A DNA stretch of 26,357 nt from JAIOSM01 sp964565415 (GCA_964565415.1 CAZMEX010000044.1:1-26357); one strand, 5' to 3'. Positions 8,472 to 17,066 are shown, numbered from the stretch's first letter. Numbers and translations are program-made. The notes: generated by a model not told the origin, from the sequence alone.

Positions 8472-9080
8472 CTATTTTTTTATCAAATCGACAGAATCAA
8501 TTAATGATTCTATATTCTCGGTACTTTCCTTGATTTTATTCAAATGCCCAGTTAGAGATTTATCCCTTTTTGACTCTTCAAGCAGGCTGTTTTCAATTTC
8601 CAGAGTACTCTTTTCAATGCTGTTTTTAAAGCTTTTAAGCATGATTATCTTTTGGGAAAGTTTATAATTGAACTGGTTGATTTTAGCTGCCAGCTCTTTT
8701 CCTTCATCTTTCTGTCTTAACAAGATTTTTTGTGACAAATCACCATTAACCATTTTATCAAGCGTAATTTCAAATCTGTAAAAGGGTCCGGCAACTCTAT
8801 GGGTTAAAAAAAGGGTTATAATAATAACCGCACCGCCTCCAAATACTATGAAAATCCATTGTGCGCTAAAAAATTTTTTCAGCAGTATATCAGGAGTAAG
8901 ACCTAACTCAAGATGGTAATTTTCATAAACAATTGAAAGGGTGTTGGAGGAAAAAAAGGTGATCATCCCGACAAAAAAAGCACTTCCCAGGACAACAAGA
9001 ATGAAATAGTTAAATATTGTCCTTCCCTGGAATTCCTGATTAATAAAAAAATTCCTTCTTTTATATCTGCTGGTATTCAT
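8472..9080 (-). CDS. Two-helix membrane protein with HAMP domain and no output domain
   Basis: This 202-residue protein has membrane helices at about 21-43 and 73-93 around a short periplasmic loop of roughly 30 residues. A HAMP-like linker follows (about 93-145: THRVAGPFYRFE, then LDKMVNGDLSQKI and a DEGKELA turn), then a predicted coiled coil to the end. HAMP domains pass conformational signals in chemoreceptors and sensor kinases, but no receiver, kinase, cyclase or methyl-accepting hairpin follows. The start codon overlaps the stop of the upstream SurA-like gene by four bases (ATGA), so the two are translationally coupled. It may act by oligomerising with another sensor or as a membrane scaffold; that is inference. 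Confidence 0.65.
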   Translation of the reverse strand: MNTSRYKRRNFFINQEFQGRTIFNYFILVVLGSAFFVGMITFFSSNTLSIVYENYHLELGLTPDILLKKFFSAQWIFIVFGGGAVIIITLFLTHRVAGPFYRFEITLDKMVNGDLSQKILLRQKDEGKELAAKINQFNYKLSQKIIMLKSFKNSIEKSTLEIENSLLEESKRDKSLTGHLNKIKESTENIESLIDSVDLIKK

Positions 9081-9820
9081 TTATGCCTCCATATCTCTGC
9101 TTTTTCTTCTAATCCATCAACCCAGTCTGCTAACAATGCCTCCTTCTTACCATTTTTAATAAACTCTCTTATATTGTCATTATCAAGGTCATCCAGTTCG
9201 CCAGCTGATTTTTCGTCTTTAATCTGTTCTGTTTTCAAAAGCTTATAAACAACAAAGCCCTGGATGGTCTTTATACTTTTGGAGGATTTTCCCTTTTCAA
9301 GGTTAAAAACAATAAATTTCAAGGGTGTTGCAAGATCAAGGAAATCCAATTGGATCTCTTTAACATTTTTACTCAGCCCCCTGGCAATGTCATCTTTTTT
9401 TGCATAGATTATCTTTGAAATAAAGACTTTGCGTTGAGCAAGAAACCTATATTTTTCAATCTCTTCACTGTTTACAGTCGGATTATATTGTTTATATTGA
9501 TTATCCATAAGTATTTTAATAAGAGACTGCTCATAAAAATCTTCGACTGTAGCTCTGAATATTTCATTTTTGTTAATATTGCGCTTGATAGCTTCCTGGA
9601 TCAGAAGTTCTTTTACAATTACAGAATCAATAAACTCATCTTCCATCTGAAATGGAGATTTTGATTTTATCAAATCATCATACTCTTTTTCAGAAATAAT
9701 TCTGTCATTTATTACAATCGCGGGCTTGGAAAATTCCACTTTTGCATCGGTGAAAAATCCCCAAATCGCTGCGATTGTGATTACAACCAGTATAATGATG
9801 ATATAATAGATATATCTCAT
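9077..9820 (-). CDS. Membrane-anchored SurA/PpiC-like protein
   Basis: The protein has one N-terminal membrane anchor (about residues 3-23) and an otherwise soluble periplasmic part. It opens with a SurA N-like segment (VINDRIISEKEYDDLI, then FIDSVIVKELLIQEAIKRN), the pattern of SurA/PpiD/PrsA-type chaperones. The following region has the size of a parvulin prolyl-isomerase domain but is divergent, and I do not see a clear active site. A TTG two codons upstream is possible, but the GGAGG at 9830-9834 is nine bases from the ATG at 9820 and only three from the TTG. I therefore use the ATG, giving 247 residues. Its likely job is folding or escorting envelope proteins. It is coupled to the HAMP protein downstream and lies 20 bases after the HAD gene. 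Confidence 0.65.
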   Translation of the reverse strand: MRYIYYIIIILVVITIAAIWGFFTDAKVEFSKPAIVINDRIISEKEYDDLIKSKSPFQMEDEFIDSVIVKELLIQEAIKRNINKNEIFRATVEDFYEQSLIKILMDNQYKQYNPTVNSEEIEKYRFLAQRKVFISKIIYAKKDDIARGLSKNVKEIQLDFLDLATPLKFIVFNLEKGKSSKSIKTIQGFVVYKLLKTEQIKDEKSAGELDDLDNDNIREFIKNGKKEALLADWVDGLEEKAEIWRHK

Positions 9821-9840
9821 GGTCAAAAACCTCCACTGAT

Positions 9841-10239
9841 CTATTCTTTAGGTAAAATTAACTTTCCTGTATTTGGCTCTACCTGAACTGCTCTGTCGTC
9901 AAAAAGTTTAATCATATTATAGTCTTTTATATTCGTGATTTCAAGGGGAGGCAGCCCATTTTTTAAAAGCCACTTTCTTATCAGAAGTATCTGTTCAGAA
10001 TCCTGGGCTCTTGCGGTAAAAATTTTTACCCGATAGCCCTTGTCAATCATCTTTTTAACCCTTGTCAACATTGCAGGAACAGGATCACCTATTTTAATCA
10101 TGGGTGATCCTGCAGCATGAAAAGCAAGAGTACCATCAAGGTCAATACCGATCCAGCCTTGCTCTTTTGAAGGAATCACAAACTCTCTTGATGCTTCCTC
10201 TTTTGCTTTTTTCATGTAATTTTTAATAATATCAAACAA
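9841..10239 (-). CDS. Small HAD-superfamily phosphatase-like protein
   Basis: This 132-residue cytoplasmic protein has the four HAD elements in order. Motif I is GIDLDGTLA with D33 as nucleophile and D35 as acid/base. Motif II is T75 in KIFTARA. A Lys in TNIKD is the likely motif III, and the acidic pair D114/D115 in LFDDRAV is motif IV. There is no large cap insertion, so it is a minimal HAD phosphatase that might accept a large substrate, resembling phage-type or polynucleotide-phosphatase-like HADs. The substrate cannot be read from sequence. The start is TTG with an AAGG about nine bases upstream; an ATG eight codons in is an alternative. It lies 14 bases after the YchF-like gene and is probably in its operon. 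Confidence 0.7.
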   Translation of the reverse strand: MFDIIKNYMKKAKEEASREFVIPSKEQGWIGIDLDGTLAFHAAGSPMIKIGDPVPAMLTRVKKMIDKGYRVKIFTARAQDSEQILLIRKWLLKNGLPPLEITNIKDYNMIKLFDDRAVQVEPNTGKLILPKE

Positions 10240-10253
10240 AGGGGCAACCTTTT

Positions 10254-11324
10254 TTAAACTTTAAAGCGAATATTAATGATATCGCCATCTGCAACCACAT
10301 ACTCTTTGCCTTCAACACTGATTTTGCCTGCTTTTTTTAATTCAGCTTCACTTTTGTACTCCATTAACTCGTCATATTTTATCACTTCAGCCCTGATAAA
10401 ACCTCTTTCAAAATCAGAGTGAATAACTCCTGCTGCCCGGGGGGCTTTTGAAGATTTTCTTACAAGCCATTGCCTGACTTCATCCTCACCAACAGTAAAA
10501 AAAGAGATGAGCCCAAGTGCGCTTAAACAGAGCTTGGTCATCTTTTCAAGAGCTGTCTCGTTTATGCCAAGGTCATCTAAAAACTCTGCTTTTTCCTCCT
10601 TTGTATCAAACATTGCAATCTCTGATTCTACTTTGGCTGACACCAGCATGACTTCAATTTTTTCATTTTCACAAATTGCTGTAAATTTATCCAATAGTTT
10701 TTTATTACCGATATCGTCTTCAGAAACATTTATCGCAAGAATCATCTCTTTTCTTGTAATAAATGGATAACTCCTTATTAGAGCTTCATCGTCACCTGAA
10801 AACTCCATCAGCCTTAAGGGTTTTTCAAGTTCAAGATGCTCCTTGATTTTATTCATTAAAGCAAGTTCTTTAAGCTGATCTTCATCCTTTATTTTTTTAA
10901 CCATTTCTGAAATGCGTTCTATTCTTTTTTCTGCAAATATCTGGTCATGGATAATCAATTCACTGTTGACCATCTCAACATCTCGCACAGCATCCACAGA
11001 GCCATCTGTATGGTATACAGCTTCATCTTCAAAATTTCTGACCACATGGCACAATGCATCCATATCAGCAATATCTTTAAAAATAGTACCCTTGGAAATA
11101 GCCTCTTTTTCCATGGTCTCAAGCAGTGCAAGATCAATACGTGCGTGGGCAACTTTTTTAGGAGAGTACATTTGAACAAGATTATCAAACCTTGAATCTA
11201 TAATATCAGCAATGCCTGGCAAAGCCTTTGATTTTTTTCTCTCTTCTTTAATTTCAGTGCCGGTCAAAATCTGAAACAACGTTTTTTTCCCTGTCTGGGG
11301 CAGACCAATTATTCCAAGCTTCAT
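10254..11324 (-). CDS. YchF/OLA1-family protein with degenerate G-domain (TGS C-terminus)
   Basis: The product (356 residues) is clearly related to the Obg-like ATPase YchF along its length. It has the VxNFEDExVxH block at about 95-105, the NVSE base-recognition element at 199-202 (the YchF form of NKxD), and a well-conserved C-terminal TGS/DUF933 domain (AGVIHSDFERGFIRAEVIKYDEL). The N-terminus is unusual. The P-loop reads GLPQTGKKT (Lys14 where YchF has Ser). The switch-II region, DxAGL followed by KGA in YchF, is replaced by DLALLETMEKEAISKG, so the DxxG motif is gone. It may bind nucleotide poorly or not hydrolyse it. It is probably a divergent paralog, since a normal ychF is expected elsewhere in the genome. 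It heads the minus-strand run ending at the metallopeptidase. Confidence 0.8.
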   Translation of the reverse strand: MKLGIIGLPQTGKKTLFQILTGTEIKEERKKSKALPGIADIIDSRFDNLVQMYSPKKVAHARIDLALLETMEKEAISKGTIFKDIADMDALCHVVRNFEDEAVYHTDGSVDAVRDVEMVNSELIIHDQIFAEKRIERISEMVKKIKDEDQLKELALMNKIKEHLELEKPLRLMEFSGDDEALIRSYPFITRKEMILAINVSEDDIGNKKLLDKFTAICENEKIEVMLVSAKVESEIAMFDTKEEKAEFLDDLGINETALEKMTKLCLSALGLISFFTVGEDEVRQWLVRKSSKAPRAAGVIHSDFERGFIRAEVIKYDELMEYKSEAELKKAGKISVEGKEYVVADGDIINIRFKV

Positions 11325-11416
11325 CTATTTAAATTTTCCTTTCTTGTTTTCTTTACTAAAAAGAGTATATTATATCAAATCCACAAACTATTAAACAGAG
11401 TAAAAGATTATACATT

Positions 11417-12382
11417 ATGAATTCAGAGGATAAAACAGTCAGCACAGCAAAATATAAACCTCCATTTTTTTTGAGCAATGCACATATTCAAACTATAATC
11501 CCAAGTGTTTTTAGAAAACCTGCGCCTCCTTTATATACAAGGGAACGGATAGAAACACCTGACAGAGATTTTATTGACCTTGACTGGTCATATATTAAAG
11601 CTTATAGACTTGCCATCATATCCCACGGACTTGAAGGAAATTCGAGCAGAGCCTATGTGACAGGCATGGTAAACGCTTTGAATAATAATGGCTGGGATGC
11701 AGTTGCATTGAACTTTAGAGGGTGCAGCGGAGAACCAAACAGATTGCTTAAATCATATCACTCAGGTTTTACAGATGATCTTGCATTGACAATCAAACAC
11801 GCAAAGAAAAAACAGATGTATAATGAAATCGCTCTTATTGGTTTCAGTATTGGCGGTAATATGACCCTTGTCCATCTAGGAAGAGACAAGGTTGATAAAA
11901 TAGTAAAAAAAGCTGTGGTAATATCTGTACCATGTGACTTAAAGGCAAGTGCTGAATCGCTTGCAAAGTTTATAAATAAAATTTATATGAAACGGTTTTT
12001 AAAAATGTTCCATGGAAAAATAAGAGAGAAAATTGCTTTTATGCCGGATAAGCTTAATGACAACAACTACTCTTTGATTAAAAATTTTAAACAGTTTGAT
12101 GACAGGTACACTGCACCGATTCATGGCTTTAAAAATGCTCTGGATTATTGGGAACAATGTAACTCCAGACAATTTATTTCAAATATTAAAACCAAAACAC
12201 TCATTATAAACGCAAAAGATGACCCTTTTTTGTCAAAATCATGTTATCCAGTCAGAGAGTGTGAAGAAAATCCAAATGTTACATTGCAAATACCTGAGTC
12301 TGGCGGTCATGTGGGTTTTATTTCATTTAACAAAGAAAATATTTACTGGTCTGAAACCCAGGCTATAGAGTTTTTATCCTGA
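11417..12382 (+). CDS. yheT: YheT-family alpha/beta hydrolase
   Basis: This 321-residue protein belongs to the YheT/COG0429 group of alpha/beta hydrolases. It begins with the family-typical NAHIQTIIPS segment (about 21-30) and an HGLEGNSSRAY oxyanion region at about 70-80. The nucleophile elbow is GFSIGGN with S144. The catalytic Asp is probably D268 or D269 in NAKDDPF, and the His is H298 in GGHVGF. Length matches the family (about 320-340). Members are putative esterases of uncertain substrate. The gene is divergent from the YchF-like gene and converges, seven bases apart, on the MBL-fold gene. Upstream, a TTGTTT/TATATT pair around 11344-11371 could be its promoter, but the match is weak. 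Confidence 0.85.
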   Translation: MNSEDKTVSTAKYKPPFFLSNAHIQTIIPSVFRKPAPPLYTRERIETPDRDFIDLDWSYIKAYRLAIISHGLEGNSSRAYVTGMVNALNNNGWDAVALNFRGCSGEPNRLLKSYHSGFTDDLALTIKHAKKKQMYNEIALIGFSIGGNMTLVHLGRDKVDKIVKKAVVISVPCDLKASAESLAKFINKIYMKRFLKMFHGKIREKIAFMPDKLNDNNYSLIKNFKQFDDRYTAPIHGFKNALDYWEQCNSRQFISNIKTKTLIINAKDDPFLSKSCYPVRECEENPNVTLQIPESGGHVGFISFNKENIYWSETQAIEFLS

Positions 12383-12389
12383 ACCATCC

Positions 12390-13292
12390 CTAAAGTATCA
12401 TATGTAACTTTTGTTGTGGCTCAATGGGGATAAATCTTCTCTTTTCCTCATCAAAGCTTAAACTTACAGCTGCATAGACCGGATCATGGGTAAAAAAAAG
12501 TATTGCCTTGTCATTATATGCTCTTTTAAAAATCCTTAACTTTTCATCAATAAGCTGCTCGGCATTTCTATCATATCCCATGGTAATTGGTAAGTTTACC
12601 CATGGTATTCCAGGGGCAAGATCGCCCACAAATAGTATTTTAACACCTCTTATCTTTATGTAAGAAAGAAGCATGCCGGGTGTATGTCCATTGCTTTCAA
12701 TAAATTCTATACTGACATCATCAATATCAAGAAGATCGCCATCATTTTTCAAGACAAGTCGACTGCTGTCTTCAAAAAGAGAATCAAGTCCCGGTATAAA
12801 GGATGCCTGATCTCTAATATGGGGAGTGCCTGATCTTTCAAAATTAAATTTTCCTGTAATATAGTCAGCATTTGGAAAAAGCAATTCCAGTTTCTCTTTT
12901 CCCTGTTCAAACTTACTTAACAGACCCCCTGCATGGTCAAAATGCAGATGCGATAAAATAACATGGGTTATATCAGTATGTTCAACTCCATATTCTCTTA
13001 AAGATTCCAAAAGGACATGATCATCATCTAAAACAGAGAATCTCTTTTTCATATCAGGGGACAAATATGCACCAGGTCCTGTTTCAAAAAGGATTTTGTA
13101 ATCAAAGACTTCAATTAAAAGCGATCTTGCTCCAATATCAATCATATTATCTTCATCGGGCTTTAACCATTTTTGCCACAATGTTTTAGGAGCATTACCA
13201 AACATGGAACCGCCGTCAAGCTTCATAAAATTACCCAAAAGAGTCGTTATTTTAATATCTCTGTCTTTGACATTCCTGGCAGGGTTTACCAT
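12390..13292 (-). CDS. MBL-fold metallo-hydrolase
   Basis: A 300-residue cytoplasmic metallo-beta-lactamase-fold hydrolase. The metal ligands are visible: HLHFDH (H115, H117, D119, H120), H203 in GHTPG, D224 in VGDLAPG, and a last His in FTHDP (H269). The arrangement resembles the lactonase/glyoxalase-II side of the superfamily, but the substrate cannot be assigned. An AAGGA ribosome site precedes the ATG. It follows the yhbY gene by 20 bases and is probably co-transcribed with it. Confidence 0.85.
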   Translation of the reverse strand: MVNPARNVKDRDIKITTLLGNFMKLDGGSMFGNAPKTLWQKWLKPDEDNMIDIGARSLLIEVFDYKILFETGPGAYLSPDMKKRFSVLDDDHVLLESLREYGVEHTDITHVILSHLHFDHAGGLLSKFEQGKEKLELLFPNADYITGKFNFERSGTPHIRDQASFIPGLDSLFEDSSRLVLKNDGDLLDIDDVSIEFIESNGHTPGMLLSYIKIRGVKILFVGDLAPGIPWVNLPITMGYDRNAEQLIDEKLRIFKRAYNDKAILFFTHDPVYAAVSLSFDEEKRRFIPIEPQQKLHMIL

Positions 13293-13312
13293 TTTAGTGT
13301 CCTTTTTTGAAA

Positions 13313-13630
13313 TTATTGAGGAAGTCTTATGTTACGTCTCTTTTTGTCTGGATTTTGCCGATAATAAATTGCGACATGCCCTATCAAACCTGCAAGTTCA
13401 CAGGCAACAGAAACTGCTATCTCATGTGCAAGTTCCTTTTTCACCTCTTTCTCTTTAAAATCAACAAACTTGACTTTAATTAGCTCAGATGCTTCAAGGG
13501 CAACATCAATTTCATCAAAAAGCCCCTGGGTCAGACCCTTCTGCCCAACATATGCCGAAGGTTTCAAATTATGGGCAAGTCCTCTTAAATATTTTTTTTG
13601 TGAGCCTTTCAGCTCTTTCTTATCAGCCAT
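13313..13630 (-). CDS. yhbY: YhbY-family ribosome-associated RNA-binding protein (CRM domain)
   Basis: The whole 105-residue protein is a single CRM/YhbY domain. It starts with LKGSQKKYLRGLAHNLKPSAYVG, a match to the family's conserved first helix and the loop before the GxxG-like VGQKGLT turn. The ExxELIKVKF strand and a C-terminal hydrophobic strand (GHVAIYYR) follow. Members associate with pre-50S ribosomal particles. The length is right for the family (about 95-105). It is transcribed away from the YdbH-like gene and leads into the MBL-fold gene. Confidence 0.92.
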   Translation of the reverse strand: MADKKELKGSQKKYLRGLAHNLKPSAYVGQKGLTQGLFDEIDVALEASELIKVKFVDFKEKEVKKELAHEIAVSVACELAGLIGHVAIYYRQNPDKKRRNIRLPQ

Positions 13631-13802
13631 TTATTACCTGTTGTTTATGATTATTAAAAACATAATTTCATGTGTTGAATATGCATACTTTTACCTGAAA
13701 TCAATAAAAAAGTCAATCTGGAGTGCTGCTCAGAATCTCTGTCAGCACAAAAATTGCGTAAAAAAGGCTTTACTCCCTGCTCTTCCCAAGATATTGTTAA
13801 AC

Positions 13803-16250
13803 ATGTCTTTGCAACCACTATTAAAAAAAACCGCCCTATTATTAATTTTTATTTTACTTATTTTAATGGTTGCCTTCTCTTTTTTACCCAATATCATTGA
13901 GACTCAAATTACAAAACAGATGTCACAAAAATTAAACCTTAAACATTTTCAAATCAATATTAAAAAACTTGGGTTTTTCAATACCAGTGCAGGAGATATA
14001 AAGAGCGGGCAAAGCATAAAAATAGATTACATTGATATTGATTACTCATTAAAATCACTTTCCAGGCATAAAATAGATAAAATTCAAATTTCAGGATTAA
14101 CTATAAATGTGAATGTGAATGAAAAATTTCAAATTGAACTTGATGATTTTGACCTTTCAGGTTCTGATGCAGAGCAAGGCAAATTCAGCCTGAAATCTTT
14201 ACCATTGATACCTGAAAATATTGAAATTAAAAATTCCAAGATATTGCTGGATATGCCTTCACAACAAGTTATTATCCCTTTTGAAGCTTCATCTGAAATA
14301 ACAAGGGAGAGTGAAAAAATAATTATTCACACAGCTATCATGCCCTTTGGAGAAACTATTAAAGTTGTGATTCTGCTTGACTTAAAAGATGACAGACACA
14401 CTATTTCCATTGAATCAAAATCATTTGATCTGCATCATTTATCTGAATTCCTAAAGACCCTTACGCCTTATATAACCATGCCAGCTGGCATCTGCCTTGA
14501 TATCAAAACCGATATTCAAATCAATAAAGGAGACTTGAAAGTTCATGGGCTGCTTTCTTCCAAAAACCCTTTTGTTTCACCCTTACACTTAAAATATAAC
14601 CTTGATCTTAACATTCAAAACAGACTTTTTACACTTGAGGCTTTAACTCAACCAACAAAAACAATGCAGGTTTCCTATAACAATCAGAATATTTCATTTA
14701 CCAAACCTTTTTTCAATTTAGCTATAAAGGGCAGCCCCTTAAAAGCTAAGGGTAATTGGTTGCTGAAGTCTGAAAAATTGCAAGATAAAAATAGTGAGAT
14801 AAAAAATTTAGCAATTAATTCTGATTTTAATTATGATTTCACAAAAGAGGGAAAAGGGCTTAAAAGTACGATAACTACAGCCATGGACCAGATACGATTG
14901 CAAACAGATACCATCAATGCCTTCTTTCAAAAAATTAAGTTATCAAGCACACTTTTACTGAATAAAAAAAAGCTTGCTTACATCAATATTACTAGTGATA
15001 TCAAAAATGGTAAGATCGACTCATTTGGACATAAAATCAGACTTGGTGAAATTAAGGCAAACCTTCCTTTTTCAATACCAAACAATCAGAGTAGACATAT
15101 AACTCCAGGCAAATTCAGTATAAAACAATGTCTTATTGATGAAATTTATCAATTAAAAATAAATTCAGATTTAACCAGGATAAAATCAGGTATTGCTGTT
15201 AAGGGAGAAGTTTTGTTCCCTGATATTAAAAATCTAGTGGTTAAGTTCAACTCAAAATGTGTAATATTGCCTGAGAACGGCATAAATGCTGCTTTTAATC
15301 TTCATACCCCTCCCTTTGATTTTACTTCAAAAAACCTTGCAAAGTTCATCCCAAAAAAGGCAAAGGGCATGGATTTTAATTTTAACCTTGCTTCCATGGC
15401 ATACTTTGAATACTCTTCCAAGGGTATCAAGTCAAAGCTGAATATAGATGTAAACAGCGGAAATGTAAAAATACCCGATTCAAAATTTGAGTTAAACAAA
15501 ATCAAAACAAATCTAGTGTTCAATGATGTTTTAAGTTTCAGGAGTAACCCTGCTCAGGTTTTAACTCTTGCTTCAATCAAACTCAATGATATTATTTTTA
15601 ATGATGCCGTCATAAAATATAATATTGAATCAATCAATTCATTGTTCATTGAAAACAGCAAAGTAAAATGGTGCAACGGAATTGTCTCCTCAGAAGCATT
15701 CCGAATACCAGGAAAAGACAATAATTATTATATAACTCTTTTTTGTGACAGGCTTGAGCTCACTGAAATTTTAAAACAGATGGGAGCATTCCACGCCGAA
15801 GGTTCAGGAACAATGAGCGGAAGAATCCCTGTCACTTACAGCAAAGGCGAGATTTCATTTGACAATGGTTTTTTATTTTCCACCCCGGGGCAAGGTGGAA
15901 AAATCATAATTGATAAAGCAGACAAGCTTTTAAATGGCATTCCCATGAACACACCCCAATTTTCCGAACTTGATCTTGCAAAGGAGGCTTTAAAAAACTA
16001 TGACTATAAATGGGCAAAATTAAACTTTAATACTCAAGAAGATACACTTTTTGTTAATATGCAATTTGATGGTAAGCCTTCAAAGAAGATTTTACCTTTT
16101 GAATACAAAAAAGATGTGGCAAGGTTTGTAAGAGTTGATGCTTCAAGCCCGGGCTCACATTTTCAAGGGATACAATTAGATATAAATTTCAAACTCCCCT
16201 TTAATCAAGTCTTAAAATTTGGTAATAAACTAAACAAGGTATTTAAATAA
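13803..16250 (+). CDS. YdbH-like AsmA-family intermembrane transport protein
   Basis: The protein is a large, beta-strand-rich AsmA/YdbH-type polypeptide with one N-terminal membrane helix (about residues 9-30 of the chosen start), so it is anchored in the inner membrane and fills the periplasm. Its C-terminus (FARVDASSPGSHFQGIQLDINFKLP, read in two pieces) resembles the end of YdbH. Identification is strengthened by the next two genes, which match YnbE and YdbL, the known partners. In E. coli, YdbH and YnbE are proposed to form a lipid bridge to the outer membrane that is partly redundant with TamB and YhdP. The start is uncertain. The open frame runs back across yhbY on the other strand, which cannot be coding. 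ATG codons at 13647 and 13803 are both possible; I use 13803 (815 residues) because it puts the membrane helix at the N-terminus. Confidence 0.75.
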   Translation: MSLQPLLKKTALLLIFILLILMVAFSFLPNIIETQITKQMSQKLNLKHFQINIKKLGFFNTSAGDIKSGQSIKIDYIDIDYSLKSLSRHKIDKIQISGLTINVNVNEKFQIELDDFDLSGSDAEQGKFSLKSLPLIPENIEIKNSKILLDMPSQQVIIPFEASSEITRESEKIIIHTAIMPFGETIKVVILLDLKDDRHTISIESKSFDLHHLSEFLKTLTPYITMPAGICLDIKTDIQINKGDLKVHGLLSSKNPFVSPLHLKYNLDLNIQNRLFTLEALTQPTKTMQVSYNNQNISFTKPFFNLAIKGSPLKAKGNWLLKSEKLQDKNSEIKNLAINSDFNYDFTKEGKGLKSTITTAMDQIRLQTDTINAFFQKIKLSSTLLLNKKKLAYINITSDIKNGKIDSFGHKIRLGEIKANLPFSIPNNQSRHITPGKFSIKQCLIDEIYQLKINSDLTRIKSGIAVKGEVLFPDIKNLVVKFNSKCVILPENGINAAFNLHTPPFDFTSKNLAKFIPKKAKGMDFNFNLASMAYFEYSSKGIKSKLNIDVNSGNVKIPDSKFELNKIKTNLVFNDVLSFRSNPAQVLTLASIKLNDIIFNDAVIKYNIESINSLFIENSKVKWCNGIVSSEAFRIPGKDNNYYITLFCDRLELTEILKQMGAFHAEGSGTMSGRIPVTYSKGEISFDNGFLFSTPGQGGKIIIDKADKLLNGIPMNTPQFSELDLAKEALKNYDYKWAKLNFNTQEDTLFVNMQFDGKPSKKILPFEYKKDVARFVRVDASSPGSHFQGIQLDINFKLPFNQVLKFGNKLNKVFK

Positions 16251-16263
16251 ATAAGGAGTGGAT

Positions 16264-16464
16264 ATGCAAAAAAAAATGTTGGTCCTACTAATACTTGCTT
16301 TTTTTGTTTTACCAGGCTGCAATACAAAACATGAGGTTGAAGTTAAGCCTGTTGAAATCAAACCAATACATATCACTATTGATGTGAACATTAAAGTTGA
16401 CAAAGCTCTGGATGATTTTTTCAGTGACATTGATAAAAAAGAAGATGAAATTAAAGATAAATAG
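16264..16464 (+). CDS. ynbE: YnbE-like small outer-membrane lipoprotein
   Basis: This 66-residue lipoprotein has a short signal peptide ending in a lipobox-like LPGC, so the mature protein starts at that Cys. The mature part (EVKPIEIKPIHITIDVNIKVDKALDDFF, shown in approximate form) is one amphipathic strand segment plus an acidic tail, as in YnbE. YnbE stacks on the C-terminal end of YdbH at the outer membrane. A GTG six bases upstream is in frame, but it overlaps the AAGGAG ribosome site, so the ATG at 16264 is the correct start. It sits 13 bases after the YdbH-like gene and 9 before the YdbL-like gene. Confidence 0.82.
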   Translation: MQKKMLVLLILAFFVLPGCNTKHEVEVKPVEIKPIHITIDVNIKVDKALDDFFSDIDKKEDEIKDK

Positions 16465-16473
16465 GAGGTCCCC

Positions 16474-16842
16474 ATGAATTGTAAAAAAAATATTATTATA
16501 AGCATAGTTTTGATTATCGGTTTTCTTATTCCCACAGCTGTTTTTTCTGAAGGCATAAAAGAGAGAATGAAAGAGAGACTTCCTGTTATTGTTGATCTAA
16601 AAACAAAGGGAGTGGTGGGTGAAGATTTTAATGGCTTTCTTGCATTTGTTACCGATGAAATGCTGGAGCAAGATATTGTTGATGATGAGAATCAGGATCG
16701 TAAAACAATTTATACTTATATTGCAAAAAAAGAGGGTGCGTCTGTTGAGCTGGTCGGGCAAAGAAGAGCTCAACAAATAATTGAACATGCTGAGCCAGGC
16801 GAATTCTTCCAGAGAGAAGATGGCTCATGGTATCAAAAGTAA
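16474..16842 (+). CDS. ydbL: YdbL-like periplasmic protein (DUF1318)
   Basis: The 122-residue product has a cleavable signal peptide (about 1-25, ending VFSEG). It then shows the DUF1318 pattern: IKERMKERLPVIVDLKTKGVVGED, followed by a region that ends QIIEHAEPGEFFQREDGSWYQK. In E. coli, YdbL works with YdbH-YnbE as a periplasmic modulator of their assembly. An AGGAGG ribosome site at 16463-16468 overlaps the stop of the lipoprotein gene, so the two are tightly coupled. No clear terminator follows. Confidence 0.85.
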   Translation: MNCKKNIIISIVLIIGFLIPTAVFSEGIKERMKERLPVIVDLKTKGVVGEDFNGFLAFVTDEMLEQDIVDDENQDRKTIYTYIAKKEGASVELVGQRRAQQIIEHAEPGEFFQREDGSWYQK

Positions 16843-17001
16843 CACCATATTCGCTTATAGCAATTATGTAATATACTTTTCAGGGATGGTCTCCCCCGGG
16901 AAATAGTTTTGGTATATGTTGCAGCAAAAGCCATGGAAGCTTTTACTCAACATAGATTCAGTATTCCTATACAATTTGTGATTTACATTTATTTTATCAA
17001 T

Positions 17002-17030
17002 TTGACAAAATCATGTTCTGAAAATATCTT
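17002..17030 (+). promoter_or_regulatory. Probable promoter for yedF
   Basis: A perfect TTGACA (17002-17007) is followed after 17 bases by TATCTT (17025-17030, four of six matches). It lies about 35 bases upstream of the yedF start codon, in a 224-base gap with no credible gene. Confidence 0.5.
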
Positions 17031-17066
17031 AAATTACTTTGTTAAATTAAAAAAATAGGAATACAC

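Noticed and set aside
13470..13802. N-terminal extension of the YdbH-like frame back to 13470
   Set aside because: It runs through yhbY on the opposite strand, which is a well-conserved family. The frame is open only by chance.
16843..17066. Open minor frame of about 60 codons ending just before yedF
   Set aside because: It has no proper start near its beginning, and the yedF promoter lies within it. The peptide looks random and hydrophobic.
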